Below the pieces are notes generated by a model. That model made no database searches. It had not been told where the DNA came from and worked only from the letters and a program-made list of their open reading frames with translations. The position numbers and the translations under genes were made by a program. Shown piece after piece: positions 33,646 through 43,076 of a stretch of DNA of 49,902 bases (positions are counted from its first letter, which is position 1; each line of letters starts with the position of its first letter). The DNA is from an aff. Roholtiella sp. LEGE 12411 (GTDB lineage: Bacteria; Cyanobacteriota; Cyanobacteriia; Cyanobacteriales; Nostocaceae), in NCBI RefSeq assembly GCF_015206995.1, contig NZ_JADEXR010000034.1:1-49902 (forward strand). Reading direction: 5' to 3'.

Positions 33646-36426
33646 ATGCAGCTTCAAAAACTACCTTCGTATCTAGTTACGCTAGCGGGCGTGGTAATAC
33701 TAGGTGTTGTCAGCTTTTCAGTCAACCAACCAACTCAGGCATTCACCCCAAAGTCAACTCTACAAATACCGCTTAAAAAAAGTTTAGCTACTCAAGATAG
33801 GCACTTAGCGATCGCGCCTTTAAGCAACTCATCTATTTTAATAGCACAAATTTCACCTGTTGGCGGCATCGCAATCATCCTTGTGGTGTGTGGAATCGTG
33901 ATTGGAGTAATTTTCCTACCAGGGATTGTCCAAATTGGGCAGAATGAAATTGGAATTGAACGCAAAAAGTTTGGTCGCCCAACTAGCCACTTAATTGCCT
34001 TCGATGAAAAAGAGGCAGGTTGGCAAGCTCAGACACTTAATCCTGGGTTGTATTGGCGCTTGCCTTGGCTGTATGAGATCCATAAAGAGGAAGCTATCTG
34101 TATTGCTCCAGATAAAATTGGCATAGTGGAGGCAAAAGATGGTGCCTCCCTATCACCTGGTCAAAACTTTGGCAAGGTATTTGAGTGCAATAATTTCCAG
34201 GATGCACAGGCGTTCTTTAAAAATCACGGACAGAGAGGGAAGCAGCAAGCGATTTTAAATACTGGTATATATCGAATTAATACCAAGCTGTTTGCCGTTG
34301 AAATCAGAGATGTTATTCATATTCATGCAGACCAAGTTGGCATAGTTGAAGCAAAAGATGGCGCTCCAACACCACCTGGTCAAAACTTTGGCAAGGTAGT
34401 TGAGTGCAATGACTTCCAAGACGCGCAGGCATTTTTTGAAAAGGGGGGACAGAGAGGAAAACAACTAGCCATTCTCAAAGCTGCAACTTACCAAATTAAT
34501 ACCGAACTCTTTAAAATTCAGCGAGATTCACTCATCCGCATTCAGGCAGGTGAAGTTGGCATAGTTGAAGCCAGGGATGGCGCTCTTCTACCACCTGGTC
34601 AAAACTTTGGCAAAGTTGTTGAGTGCAATGACTTCCAGGACGCGCAGGCATTTTTTGATCAAGGAGGGCAGAAAGGGAAACAACTAGCCATTCTCAAATC
34701 AGGAACTTACCAAATTAACACTGCATTGTTCAAGCTTCACAAAGCACCCGTTGTCAAAGTCCTGCCAGGAGAAATTGCCCTAGTGGTTGCTCAAGGGGGT
34801 ACGCCGTTATCACCAGAAAGAATCCTTGGAAGGGCTGTTGAATGCAATAACTTTGAGGATGCACAAGCATTTATTACCAATGGGGGGCAGAGAGGTAAGC
34901 AGTTAGCTATTCTCAGGGCTGGTGAATATCAAATTAATACTGATTTGTTTACTATCGTGACCACGGTGAATGCTATCGAATATGGCATGAAGCCTGAAGA
35001 CCTCAAGATTTGCACAATAGGGGCAGATAAAATTGGAATCGTTACGACTCTTGATGGATTACCCACCCCAGAAGGTGAAGTTGCTGGTTCGTTCATTGAG
35101 AGACATGACAAATTTCAGAATGGACAAAAATTTATTGATGCCGGTGGTTTCCGAGGTTTGCAGGAGGAATTTCTACAAGAAGGTTCTTGGAGCCTGAATC
35201 CTTGGTTTGTTCAGGTTGAACAAGTGCCGCTGACAGAAATTTCCGCAGATAAAGTCGGGGTAATTACTTCCTATATTGGCAAGAATGTTGATAGTACCTC
35301 TACAAAAGAGTCTCGATTAGTGGATGAAGGATATAAAGGAGTACAGAAAATACCCCTTAGACCTGGAAAATATGCTGTTAACACAAGAGTAAAAACTGTA
35401 GAAATTGTCCCGACTAACGAAATTATTCTAAATTGGTCAGATGAACCAAAGCCAGAGGACAACTACGACACCAATCTGAAAGCGTTGAAGCTTCGTTCTA
35501 AGGATGGATTTACTTTTGATATTAGGGTTACTCAGGTGATTAGCATTGGTGAAGAAGATGCACCCAGAATGATCTTACGTGTTGGTGCTAAAGTAACTGA
35601 TAATTCTGATCAAACACACAAAAATACTGCCATTAAGAATCTTGTGTCCAGAGTTCTGGGTCCGATGATTGACAGTTTCTTCCGAAATTCAGCCCAAGGG
35701 TATGAAGCTCTAGATTTTCAAGACAATCGTGTTGAAATTCAGAGAGGAGCAGAAGAGCATATTAAGGCAGCCCTGAATGCTTATGGTGTCCAAGCAATCA
35801 GTACACTGATTAATGAAATTGATCCCCCTGATGAATTAGAAGAACTCGTAAAGCAGAGCAGAGTTTTTGAAGAGCAGCGCAAGACTATTAAGGCAGAGAT
35901 ATTGACTGAAGAACAACTCCAAGATCTTATTCAGGCACAAGAAAGGACAAAAGCTCAAGTTGAACTGGTTAAAGCCCAACAAAATTTAGAAATTGCAGGA
36001 CTCAATGCTCAAGCGACAATCAAGGGAGCAAAAGCAGATGCAGAAACTAAACGTCTGATGGATGATGTTGATTTAGAGACGAAGCAAAAACAGCTTGATA
36101 TGGACGCAGAATATCAGAAGCAGCTTAGGGATATTGAAATTAACGAGCTGCAAAAGAGAATTCTAGCTCTAAGTCCTGAACTTTACACAAAGATTGAATC
36201 AGAGAAAGCATGGAGTCATGCATTAGCTGAACTCAAAATAGATATGCCGGAAATATTTATTGGAGGAAGTAGTGGTAGTTCTCCAGGAGTAGACGCTCTC
36301 CAAGCAGGTACTATGCAGTTCGCGTGGATGGACATGTTGAGAGACATGTTAAAACAACGGGAGCCTATTAAGCAAATCGATATGTCACCACAAGTCGGAG
36401 TACTAAATCCTGCTGATAACGATTAG
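33646..36426 (+). CDS. Large SPFH/band-7 (flotillin-like) membrane protein with four internal repeats
   Basis: A 926-residue protein. A hydrophobic N-terminus (about residues 6-24) and a second segment (about 64-86, IAIILVVCGIVIGVIFLPGI) anchor it. Four units of 73 residues follow (about 150-445), each with GIVEAKDGA, PGQNFGKVVECNDFQDAQAF and GKQLAIL. Two diverged units come next. An SPFH domain lies at about 590-740 (LRSKDGFTFDIRVTQV, NEIDPPDELE), then a long charged coiled coil (about 745-860). SPFH proteins form membrane scaffolds or rafts. I start at the ATG at 33646; a TTG 12 codons upstream is possible. DUF4407 follows, the GUN4 gene precedes. Confidence 0.85.
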   Translation: MQLQKLPSYLVTLAGVVILGVVSFSVNQPTQAFTPKSTLQIPLKKSLATQDRHLAIAPLSNSSILIAQISPVGGIAIILVVCGIVIGVIFLPGIVQIGQNEIGIERKKFGRPTSHLIAFDEKEAGWQAQTLNPGLYWRLPWLYEIHKEEAICIAPDKIGIVEAKDGASLSPGQNFGKVFECNNFQDAQAFFKNHGQRGKQQAILNTGIYRINTKLFAVEIRDVIHIHADQVGIVEAKDGAPTPPGQNFGKVVECNDFQDAQAFFEKGGQRGKQLAILKAATYQINTELFKIQRDSLIRIQAGEVGIVEARDGALLPPGQNFGKVVECNDFQDAQAFFDQGGQKGKQLAILKSGTYQINTALFKLHKAPVVKVLPGEIALVVAQGGTPLSPERILGRAVECNNFEDAQAFITNGGQRGKQLAILRAGEYQINTDLFTIVTTVNAIEYGMKPEDLKICTIGADKIGIVTTLDGLPTPEGEVAGSFIERHDKFQNGQKFIDAGGFRGLQEEFLQEGSWSLNPWFVQVEQVPLTEISADKVGVITSYIGKNVDSTSTKESRLVDEGYKGVQKIPLRPGKYAVNTRVKTVEIVPTNEIILNWSDEPKPEDNYDTNLKALKLRSKDGFTFDIRVTQVISIGEEDAPRMILRVGAKVTDNSDQTHKNTAIKNLVSRVLGPMIDSFFRNSAQGYEALDFQDNRVEIQRGAEEHIKAALNAYGVQAISTLINEIDPPDELEELVKQSRVFEEQRKTIKAEILTEEQLQDLIQAQERTKAQVELVKAQQNLEIAGLNAQATIKGAKADAETKRLMDDVDLETKQKQLDMDAEYQKQLRDIEINELQKRILALSPELYTKIESEKAWSHALAELKIDMPEIFIGGSSGSSPGVDALQAGTMQFAWMDMLRDMLKQREPIKQIDMSPQVGVLNPADND
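34105..34980. repeat. Four 219-bp tandem repeats inside the SPFH gene
   Basis: Units begin near 34111, 34330, 34549 and 34768, an exact 219-bp period (73 codons). Blocks such as GGTCAAAACTTTGGCAA and GACTTCCA(A/G)GACGCGCAGGC are nearly unchanged between units 2 and 3. Unit 4 is more diverged. The pattern points to recent expansion of the central pair. Confidence 0.85.
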
Positions 36427-36732
36427 AAATGGTTAATACTGAAATCCCAAAATTGGGCTATTGCAGTGATAAGCTAAAACACATTTAGATTGCACAATCA
36501 TTCATGAGGGCTGTTCTTTGTCCTTTGTCATTTGTCTTAGTCGAAAGTATTTACAAAGGACGCATGACAAATGATTAATGACGGTCTTAGACGCACATTA
36601 GCTTAGAAATTTGCTCAATTAAGTAGCGATGTAATATTTTTAATTAACTTTCCATCAAACTGAAAAACTAATCAAAAATCTTACATCCCAGAGTCTCATA
36701 AATTTACGCTTCCAACTAATAAGGGACTTAAT
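36427..36732. other. Intergenic region with heptamer repeats in both orientations
   Basis: 306 bp without a gene. Near 36513-36580, TTTGTC-type heptamers occur first in one and then in the opposite orientation, so that GTCCTTTGT pairs with ACAAAGGAC and TCATTTGTC with GACAAATGA. The remainder is AT-rich and would carry the promoter or leader of the DUF4407 gene. Confidence 0.5.
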
Positions 36733-37968
36733 ATGTCGAAAAAAGCGACGCTCAATCCTGTAGAGAGATTTTTAATCTGGTCTGCTGGGGCAAATCACGA
36801 AGTCTTGGCACAAGAAAGTTGCTTAACAGAACGATATAAATATGAATCAATTGGCACAACTGTTTTATTAACATCAGTGATGGCTTTCTTCTCAGGAGGG
36901 TATGCACTCTTCACCGTTTTTGGTTCTATCTCAATTTCCTGCGCTGTGGGTGCTGCTTGGAGTTGTGTAATTTTTAATTTAGATCGTTTCTTTATCTTAA
37001 GTACAAATCGAGGAAAATCTACTTCAAAATGGCAATTTTTTGCAGCATCTAGTCTGCGGCTAAGTATAGCAGTTTTATTAAGCTTGGTAATTGCTAAACC
37101 TCTTGAATTAAGGCTATTTGAGCCAGAAATTAATCAAGAATTACAACAAGAAAAAATTGAAAAGCCAAGAGAAGAGAGAAGAAAGCAACAAGCAGAATGG
37201 GAGAGTAGTCAGGAATCAAAGAGGCTAAATGAGATAGAAGTAGATATCCAAAAATTAACAGATGAAAGAAAGCAACGCACCGATGACCGTAACACATTAA
37301 CATCAAAAGCCTTCGAGGAGCTAGACGGTACAGGTGGAACAGGTCAAGCTGGACAAGGAAGTGCCTTTAAAGCTAAGAAAGAGTTTACGGATAAATTAGA
37401 CCAAACCATCAATAATATTAATCAGCAAATACAAGAACTACAGAATGAAAAAAATAACCTTATAAAACGTCGGGATTTGATCTTAGCACCAGCTGCATTT
37501 AATACTAAACAGCAACTAGATAAGGAAACTGACAGTCTCTTGGCTCGGCTTACTGCTTTAGAGAGACTATCTCAGAAAGATTCTACTGTTGCTACAAGTA
37601 ATTTACTTGTAACTCTCCTATTTATCATAATTGAAATTTCTCCTCTCTTAGTTAAGATGCTATCTAAAGAGGGACTTTATGAGTCACTTATTACAGAACA
37701 AGAAAAGTATGAAACTAATAAAGAATATCTCCGCCGAATTAAGGAGCAAGAAATACTGAAAATCGAAGAATTAAAGGATTTAGAGTTAAGAGTTCAAAAC
37801 TTCATGGTGGAGTATCTTCGACACAAAGAGATAAGTAAAGAGAAGATAGCAAATATTGGAATTAAAGATACAATAAGCATTCATGACCAATATAGTCAAG
37901 AGACTATCAGATTTCGGAAGCTGTGTGAGGAGCGGATAAAGTATTATGAGTATCTAGTTAACCAATAA
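36733..37968 (+). CDS. DUF4407 domain membrane protein
   Basis: A 411-residue protein of the DUF4407 family. Membrane segments lie at about 42-62, 64-84, 103-123 and 295-317. Between the third and fourth is a long charged coiled coil (about 131-275) containing GTGGTGQAGQGSAFKAKKEF, a Gly-rich break. Conserved family blocks are FLIWSAGA at the N-terminus and VIFNLDRFFI after the second segment. The C-terminal 90 residues are again helical and charged. AAGGGA precedes the ATG. The function of the family is unknown. Its position after an SPFH scaffold protein suggests the two share a membrane complex, which is inference. Confidence 0.85.
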   Translation: MSKKATLNPVERFLIWSAGANHEVLAQESCLTERYKYESIGTTVLLTSVMAFFSGGYALFTVFGSISISCAVGAAWSCVIFNLDRFFILSTNRGKSTSKWQFFAASSLRLSIAVLLSLVIAKPLELRLFEPEINQELQQEKIEKPREERRKQQAEWESSQESKRLNEIEVDIQKLTDERKQRTDDRNTLTSKAFEELDGTGGTGQAGQGSAFKAKKEFTDKLDQTINNINQQIQELQNEKNNLIKRRDLILAPAAFNTKQQLDKETDSLLARLTALERLSQKDSTVATSNLLVTLLFIIIEISPLLVKMLSKEGLYESLITEQEKYETNKEYLRRIKEQEILKIEELKDLELRVQNFMVEYLRHKEISKEKIANIGIKDTISIHDQYSQETIRFRKLCEERIKYYEYLVNQ

Positions 37969-38013
37969 TCCTTCACTCAAAATTTAATACCGATTAAATT
38001 AATGATTGCAACA

Positions 38014-38038
38014 AGAGACGTTGCAATGCAACGTCTCT
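38014..38038. repeat. Dispersed palindromic repeat (AGAGACGTTGCA type)
   Basis: AGAGACGTTGCA and TGCAACGTCTCT form a 12-bp perfect stem around a single A. This is the same family of Nostoc palindromes as the copy embedded in acnB at 39938 and is related to 27048. It sits between the convergent DUF4407 and acnB genes. Confidence 0.65.
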
Positions 38039-38173
38039 ACTGTCGTTTTCTTTGTTTCAAATTATTGAAACGTATTTTGGGCTATTTTTATCGGCTTTTT
38101 CTTAATATTCAAAACTTCCGATTGTTTACATAAATATATTATTATTGTCTGAGCAGAATCGGATCAGTTAAAT

Positions 38174-38221
38174 AAAAAACGCCAAGAAATATCAAGCCTT
38201 AATGTTGTCTTAATTCTTGGC
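38174..38221 (-). terminator. Rho-independent terminator after acnB
   Basis: On the minus strand GCCAAGAA pairs with TTCTTGGC across a 25-base loop and is followed by GTTTTTT. It begins 43 bp past the acnB stop codon. Confidence 0.7.
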
Positions 38222-38264
38222 ATAATTTATATCTTGGCAGTTCCAACTTTTACCAAAAAAGCAC

Positions 38265-40946
38265 CTATTTTTTCGCCGTAGGCATACCCAAAATATCCTC
38301 AAGTCTCGGCATTTCTTCCAACGGAATCACGCGCCCTTCATCTTCAAAACCAACGATTTTATCAAAGTTCAAATACCGATACAAATCATCGGCAAAAGGA
38401 TGAATTCTGTTCGCCACAATATCCATATATTCCTGTATTGTGGGAATGCGTCCCAACAGCGCACAAACTGCGGCTAATTCTGCTGAACCAAGGTACACTC
38501 GCGCATCTTTACCCATGCGATTATTGAAGTTGCGGGTAGAGGTAGAAAACACTGTTGTTCCATCAGCAACTCGTGCCTGATTACCCATACATAAACTGCA
38601 CCCTGGCATTTCTGTCCGCGCTTTTGCCGCATCAAAAATACCATATACACCTTCTTCTTTGAGTTGGTGTTCATCCATGCGAGTTGGTGGACAAATCCAC
38701 AAGCGGGTTTTGACTTCACCTGCACCTTCTAAAACTTTAGCTGTTGCCCGATAATGACCGATATTTGTCATACAAGAACCAACAAATACTTCTTGCACAG
38801 GATCATTAGCAACTTCCGATAATAATTTCACATTATCAGGATCATTAGGGGCAGCTACAATTGGTTCTTTGATTTCATTTAAATCAATTTCGATAATTTC
38901 GGCATATTCTGCATTGGCATCAGCTTCCATTAGCACGGGATTGGCTAACCATTCTTCCATTTTGGCGACGCGGCGTAGGATGGTACGTGCATCTTTATAA
39001 CCCCTCGCTGCCATGTTTTTCAGCAGCACTACATTGGAACGCAGATATTCGGCAACTGTTTCTACACTCAGCTTAATTGTACAACCTGCACAGGAACGTT
39101 CAGCACTAGCATCGGTAAGTTCAAAAGCTTGTTCAACTTTCAAATTTGGCAAGCCTTCCATCTCTAGAATTTTTCCAGAGAAGACGTTTTTCTTATTTTG
39201 CTTCTCTACTGTGAGCAAACCTTTTTGAATTGCTACGTAGGGAATGGCATTCACGACATCTCGCAAGGTGATACCGGGTTGCAATTCACCTTTGAATTTT
39301 ACCAATACCGACTCTGGCATATCTAAAGGCATTACCCCCAAAGCACCTGCAAAGGCTACTAACCCAGAACCAGCGGGGAAGGAAATACCCAAGGGAAAAC
39401 GAGTGTGAGAGTCTCCGCCTGTGCCGACGGTATCGGGTAGCAGCATTCGGTTGAGCCAAGAGTGAATGATACCATCGCCGGGACGTAAGGCGACACCGCC
39501 ACGGGAGGCGAAGAAGTCTGGTAGTTCTTGCTGAGTTTGGATATCAACTGGTTTGGGATAAGCGGCTGTGTGACAGAAACTCTGCATTACCAAATCTGCA
39601 CTGAAACCAAGACAGGCGAGTTCTTTTAATTCGTCGCGGGTCATTGGTCCCGTGGTATCTTGAGAACCAACGGTGGTCATCATAGGTTCACAAGATGTGC
39701 CAGGACGCACACCAGATAATCCGCAAGCTTTACCAACCATTTTTTGTGCTTGGGTATAACCTTTACCTGTATCGGCGGGTTGCTGGGGACGGATGAAAAC
39801 GGTGCTGGGTTCTAAACCAACTGCTTGGCGGGTTTTATCGGTGAGGGTACGCCCAATAAGTAGGGGGATGCGTCCACCTGCACGGACTTCATCAAAAATG
39901 GTATCAGGTTTGAGGGTGAAGGTAGAAATGACTTCGCTAGACGTTCCATGTAACGTCTCTACATTAGTGGTGATTTCGCCTTTGTAGGGATGGATGGTAA
40001 TTACCATACCAGTTTCTAGTTTGGTGACATCGCATTGGATAGGCAAAGCACCAGCATCTTCAGCAGTGTTAAAGAAAATAGGCGCGATCGCACCACCTAA
40101 AATATACCCCCCAGCGCGTTTATTCGGCACAAAAGGTATATCATTTCCCGTATGCCACAATACCGAGTTAATAGCAGATTTACGCGAGGAACCTGTACCA
40201 ACTACATCACCCACGTAAGCCACGGGATGACCTTTTTTCTTTAACTCGGCAATTGTTGCCAAACTTCCCGGCTGTCGCGACTCTAGCATCACTAAGGCGT
40301 GTAAGGGAATATCTGGGCGTGTGGTGGCGCTTTGGGCGGGGGATAAATCGTCGGTGTTGGTTTCGCCAGGAACTTTGAAGACGGTGACGGTGATAGCTTC
40401 TGGTACTGTGGGACGCAGGGTGAACCATTCAGCTTCTGCCCAAGAGTTAATTACTCGCTTGGCGAAGGGATTGGTTTTGGATAATTCTAAGACATCATGG
40501 TAGGCATCGTATACCAACAAAATTTTGCTTAAAGCGTTGGCGGCATAAGCGGCGATGGGTTCTTTTCCTTGTCCTCCCATCACCAGCGGTGTTTCCGAAG
40601 AGTCGGAAACGGATACAGTAGGCAATTGCATCAAATCTATTAAAGATTGTACATTGTAGCCGCCTACCATCGTCCCCAACAATTCCACCGCTTGTATGGG
40701 TGAAATCAACGGGCTAGTAATTTCCTCTTTGGCAATGGCGGTGAGAAATCCAGCTTTGACGTAAGCTGCTGCATCAACACCAGGAGGAATGTGATCGCGT
40801 AATAAATGTAATAATGTTTCTGCTTCACCCTCTGGTGGATTTTTCAGTAATTCACATAACTCTGATGTTTGCTTTGCATCCATTGGTAAGGGGGGAATTC
40901 CCAGTGCTGCTCTTTCGGCAACATGTTTACGGTATGATTCCAACAT
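38265..40946 (-). CDS. acnB: Aconitate hydratase B (bifunctional aconitase/2-methylisocitrate dehydratase)
   Basis: An 893-residue [4Fe-4S] enzyme converting citrate to isocitrate in the cytosol. Domain order is the AcnB type: N-terminal HEAT-like domain ([20 protein letters not shown]), swivel domain (about 170-380), then the catalytic domains. Cluster ligands are the Cys in [11 protein letters not shown] and the pair in [20 protein letters not shown] and CSGxR-like blocks are present. The ATG at 40946 has GGAG six bases upstream and beats the in-frame ATG four codons earlier. At about residues 329-336 the reading frame runs through an Anabaena-type palindromic repeat (39938-39961), adding a short [10 protein letters not shown]-like insertion in the swivel domain. 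Confidence 0.95.
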   Translation of the reverse strand: MLESYRKHVAERAALGIPPLPMDAKQTSELCELLKNPPEGEAETLLHLLRDHIPPGVDAAAYVKAGFLTAIAKEEITSPLISPIQAVELLGTMVGGYNVQSLIDLMQLPTVSVSDSSETPLVMGGQGKEPIAAYAANALSKILLVYDAYHDVLELSKTNPFAKRVINSWAEAEWFTLRPTVPEAITVTVFKVPGETNTDDLSPAQSATTRPDIPLHALVMLESRQPGSLATIAELKKKGHPVAYVGDVVGTGSSRKSAINSVLWHTGNDIPFVPNKRAGGYILGGAIAPIFFNTAEDAGALPIQCDVTKLETGMVITIHPYKGEITTNVETLHGTSSEVISTFTLKPDTIFDEVRAGGRIPLLIGRTLTDKTRQAVGLEPSTVFIRPQQPADTGKGYTQAQKMVGKACGLSGVRPGTSCEPMMTTVGSQDTTGPMTRDELKELACLGFSADLVMQSFCHTAAYPKPVDIQTQQELPDFFASRGGVALRPGDGIIHSWLNRMLLPDTVGTGGDSHTRFPLGISFPAGSGLVAFAGALGVMPLDMPESVLVKFKGELQPGITLRDVVNAIPYVAIQKGLLTVEKQNKKNVFSGKILEMEGLPNLKVEQAFELTDASAERSCAGCTIKLSVETVAEYLRSNVVLLKNMAARGYKDARTILRRVAKMEEWLANPVLMEADANAEYAEIIEIDLNEIKEPIVAAPNDPDNVKLLSEVANDPVQEVFVGSCMTNIGHYRATAKVLEGAGEVKTRLWICPPTRMDEHQLKEEGVYGIFDAAKARTEMPGCSLCMGNQARVADGTTVFSTSTRNFNNRMGKDARVYLGSAELAAVCALLGRIPTIQEYMDIVANRIHPFADDLYRYLNFDKIVGFEDEGRVIPLEEMPRLEDILGMPTAKK
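39938..39961. repeat. Palindromic repeat inserted in the acnB coding sequence
   Basis: TAGACGTTCCATGTAACGTC followed by TCTA is a palindrome of the AGAGACGTT family found intergenically at 38014. Here it is in frame within acnB and translated as roughly VETLHGTSS, in a loop between the EITT and VISTF strands of the swivel domain. Confidence 0.6.
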
Positions 40947-41273
40947 TCTGAACTCCAAATATTCAGCTAAACATTTTTTAAGTGTTTCTAATCACTTCCT
41001 AAGTTTCAGGAGCATTCAACCTTACAAATCTTTACAGGGAGAATTCACAGAAAGTGAGCCTCCTTACTTTAAGTTTTTTGTCTAGGGAGGACTTATAATT
41101 ATAACTGTATAGCTATTTTCGTCGATAAAGCTGTTTAGAAATAATTACCTTTTTGTTTTTTATAGCTTATTTGTGTGCTTATTTATCAGATAATATAATT
41201 CGTTTGTCCACCGAACTTATGATCTAAGGAAGCCTTAGCCGAAAGTTCTCATTACATCACACTTCTATTATAT
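40947..41273. other. Divergent promoter region of acnB and ferredoxin
   Basis: 327 bp between divergent genes, AT-rich. A TATAATT (41094-41100) on the plus strand could be a -10 box, but I see no well-placed -35. No repeat or RNA structure stands out. Confidence 0.35.
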
Positions 41274-41594
41274 ATGCCCAAAACTTACACCGTAGAAATT
41301 CGCCACCAAGGGAAAATTCATACTTTACAAGTTCTTGAAGATGAAACCATCTTATCAGTTGCTGACGCCGCTGGTTTAGATTTGCCTAGTTCATGTCATG
41401 CTGGGGTTTGCACAACCTGCGCTGGTCAAATAACTGAGGGAACCGTAGATCAAACTGATGGCATGGGCGTTAGTTCAGATTTACAAAAACAAGGTTATGC
41501 ATTGCTTTGTGTTGCCAAACCCCTTTCTGATTTGAAAATCGACACAGAAAAAGAAGAAATAGTTTATCAGTTGCAATTTGGTAAAGACCAATAA
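41274..41594 (+). CDS. Plant-type [2Fe-2S] ferredoxin
   Basis: A 106-residue soluble electron carrier. Cluster ligands follow the CX4CX2C...C pattern: SCHAGVCTTCAGQ (about residues 41-53) and the fourth Cys in ALLCVAKP about 30 residues later. The first half has the usual beta-grasp pattern (MPKTYTVEIRHQGKIHTLQV). Several residues near the cluster differ from photosynthetic PetF (for example SSCHAG rather than SCRAG, and QTDGMG), so it is an accessory ferredoxin rather than the main photosystem I acceptor. The ATG start fits the family; no strong ribosome-binding site is visible. Confidence 0.9.
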   Translation: MPKTYTVEIRHQGKIHTLQVLEDETILSVADAAGLDLPSSCHAGVCTTCAGQITEGTVDQTDGMGVSSDLQKQGYALLCVAKPLSDLKIDTEKEEIVYQLQFGKDQ

Positions 41595-41724
41595 TCAGTG
41601 AACAATTATCATTATACGGTTTGATTGATAACTGATATTACCAAGACTGATAAACAAAATAAGTATTTATTAGCACTTGATAAGCTGCTATTCTAGATAC
41701 TACAAATCAACAGGAATTAAGGCA

Positions 41725-41907
41725 ATGACAACTCATTTTATTACCGCAGAAATTGACCTTCAAGAAACTCCGACAGAATTACAAAAAGTAATTGAAGCAG
41801 AGTTACAAAAACAAGGTACACCTCTGCGTTGGGCAATTACCTCTGTGGATGTTGCACAGCAAAAAGCTACTGTTGAAGCCGTTGTCACCAGAGCCAGTGC
41901 TGAGTAG
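41725..41907 (+). CDS. Conserved 60-residue cyanobacterial protein, unknown function
   Basis: A short soluble protein (MTTHFITAEIDLQETPTELQ at the start) with an alternating strand-helix-strand look, ending ATVEAVVTRASAE. The ATG at 41725 is preceded by AGGA nine bases upstream, so the longer open frame from 41677 is not used. It stops 26 bp before the DUF3326 gene on the same strand and is probably co-transcribed with it. I recognise it only as a conserved hypothetical of Nostocales. Confidence 0.65.
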   Translation: MTTHFITAEIDLQETPTELQKVIEAELQKQGTPLRWAITSVDVAQQKATVEAVVTRASAE

Positions 41908-41933
41908 AGACGCGATTATACTCAGCACTCGTT

Positions 41934-43016
41934 ATGCAACGTCCATACACTGCTATGTTAATTGTACCAACTGGCGTTGGGGCTGCCATTGGCGGTTATG
42001 CTGGTGATGCTTTGCCTGTTGCCAGAGTCATAGCACAGGTTTGCGATCGCCTGATCACTCACCCCAATGTCCTCAATGGCGCTAGTTTGTACTGGAATCT
42101 CCCCAACGCTTTCTATGTTGAAGGTTATGGACTTGACAAATTCGCTGCTGGATGCTGGGGCTTACGCCCTGTACATACCAATAAAGTAGGTTTGCTTTTA
42201 GACCAAGGTATTGAGCCAGAATTACGGTTGCGACATCTGCAAGCAGCAGATGCCGCTAGAGCAACTCTAGGATTGACAATTACAGATTATGTAATCACCG
42301 ATGCCCCGCTAAATGTACAATTACGAACGGCATCATCGGGAGCTAGTTGGGGAACAATTGGCAACCCAGATAGCTTGTTAAGGGCAGCTGAGATCCTAAT
42401 TAACAAAGTAGGAGCAGAAGCGATCGCAGTTGTTGCCCGTTTCCCCGATGATATAGATGAAGAGGCAGTACAAAACTACCGCCAAGGTAAAGGCGTCGAT
42501 CCCTTAGCGGGTGCAGAAGCCGTAATTAGCCATTTGCTAGTGCAAACCTTTCAAATACCTTGCGCCCATTCTCCTGCTCTTTTGAGCGTACCCCCAGATC
42601 CAGATTTATCTCCCCGTTCCGCTGCCGAAGAATTAGGCTATACTTTCCTACCGAGCGTCCTTGTCGGCTTGAGTCGCGCTCCACAATTTATAGTAGACAA
42701 AGAGTTAGTTGGATCTTTACAAGAAGATATCTGGGCAGATCATGTAGATGCTGCGATCGCACCTGCAACTGCTTGTGGTGGTAGTGCTTTACTCAGTTTA
42801 AGCCAGAAGCGATGCCAAATAATTACAGTGCAAGAAAATAAAACTCAAATACAAGTTCCTCCCCAGCCGTTAGGAATCAAATCCATACAGGTAAACTCAT
42901 ATTTAGAGGCAGTGGGTGTATTGGTTGCACACAAAGCAGGCATCAATCTATCCGCTCTCAGTTCAAGTCGCTTCTCTACCAGACGCTGCGCGAACGCTCC
43001 AATTCGTAATTCATGA
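41934..43016 (+). CDS. DUF3326 domain protein
   Basis: A 360-residue cytosolic protein of the cyanobacterial/plant DUF3326 family, function unknown. Characteristic blocks are IVPTGVGAAIGGYAGDALPV (about residues 10-29), NVLNGASLYWNLPNAFYVEG (about 45-64) and AATACGGSALLSL-like near 285. No signal peptide or membrane helix. The last 16 residues (SRFSTRRCANAPIRNS) are encoded by a dispersed repeat (42967-43000) and are probably not part of the original fold. It is preceded closely by the 60-residue gene and followed after 60 bp by a CPBP protease. Confidence 0.85.
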   Translation: MQRPYTAMLIVPTGVGAAIGGYAGDALPVARVIAQVCDRLITHPNVLNGASLYWNLPNAFYVEGYGLDKFAAGCWGLRPVHTNKVGLLLDQGIEPELRLRHLQAADAARATLGLTITDYVITDAPLNVQLRTASSGASWGTIGNPDSLLRAAEILINKVGAEAIAVVARFPDDIDEEAVQNYRQGKGVDPLAGAEAVISHLLVQTFQIPCAHSPALLSVPPDPDLSPRSAAEELGYTFLPSVLVGLSRAPQFIVDKELVGSLQEDIWADHVDAAIAPATACGGSALLSLSQKRCQIITVQENKTQIQVPPQPLGIKSIQVNSYLEAVGVLVAHKAGINLSALSSSRFSTRRCANAPIRNS

Positions 43017-43050
43017 GTCAAGAGTCAAAGATCAAGAGTCAAAAGTTATT
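42967..43050. repeat. Dispersed repeat plus heptamers at the 3' end of the DUF3326 gene
   Basis: GTCGCTTCTCTACCAGACGC then TGCGCGAACG (42967-42997) is a variant of the CTTCTCTACGAGACGCTGCG repeat also seen at 30279. It is followed by TTCGTAATTCATGA, which supplies the stop codon, and by heptamers (GAGTCAA, AGATCAA) up to about 43050. Confidence 0.65.
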
Positions 43051-43076
43051 TTCTTCCCCATTCCCCCCAAACACCC

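Noticed and set aside
34105-34980. Long 219-bp repeats as a possible non-coding array
   Set aside because: They are in frame throughout and encode 73-residue protein units.
41050-41090. CCTCC/GGAGG pairing as a possible leader hairpin before the ferredoxin gene
   Set aside because: Only five base pairs across a long loop; easily due to chance.
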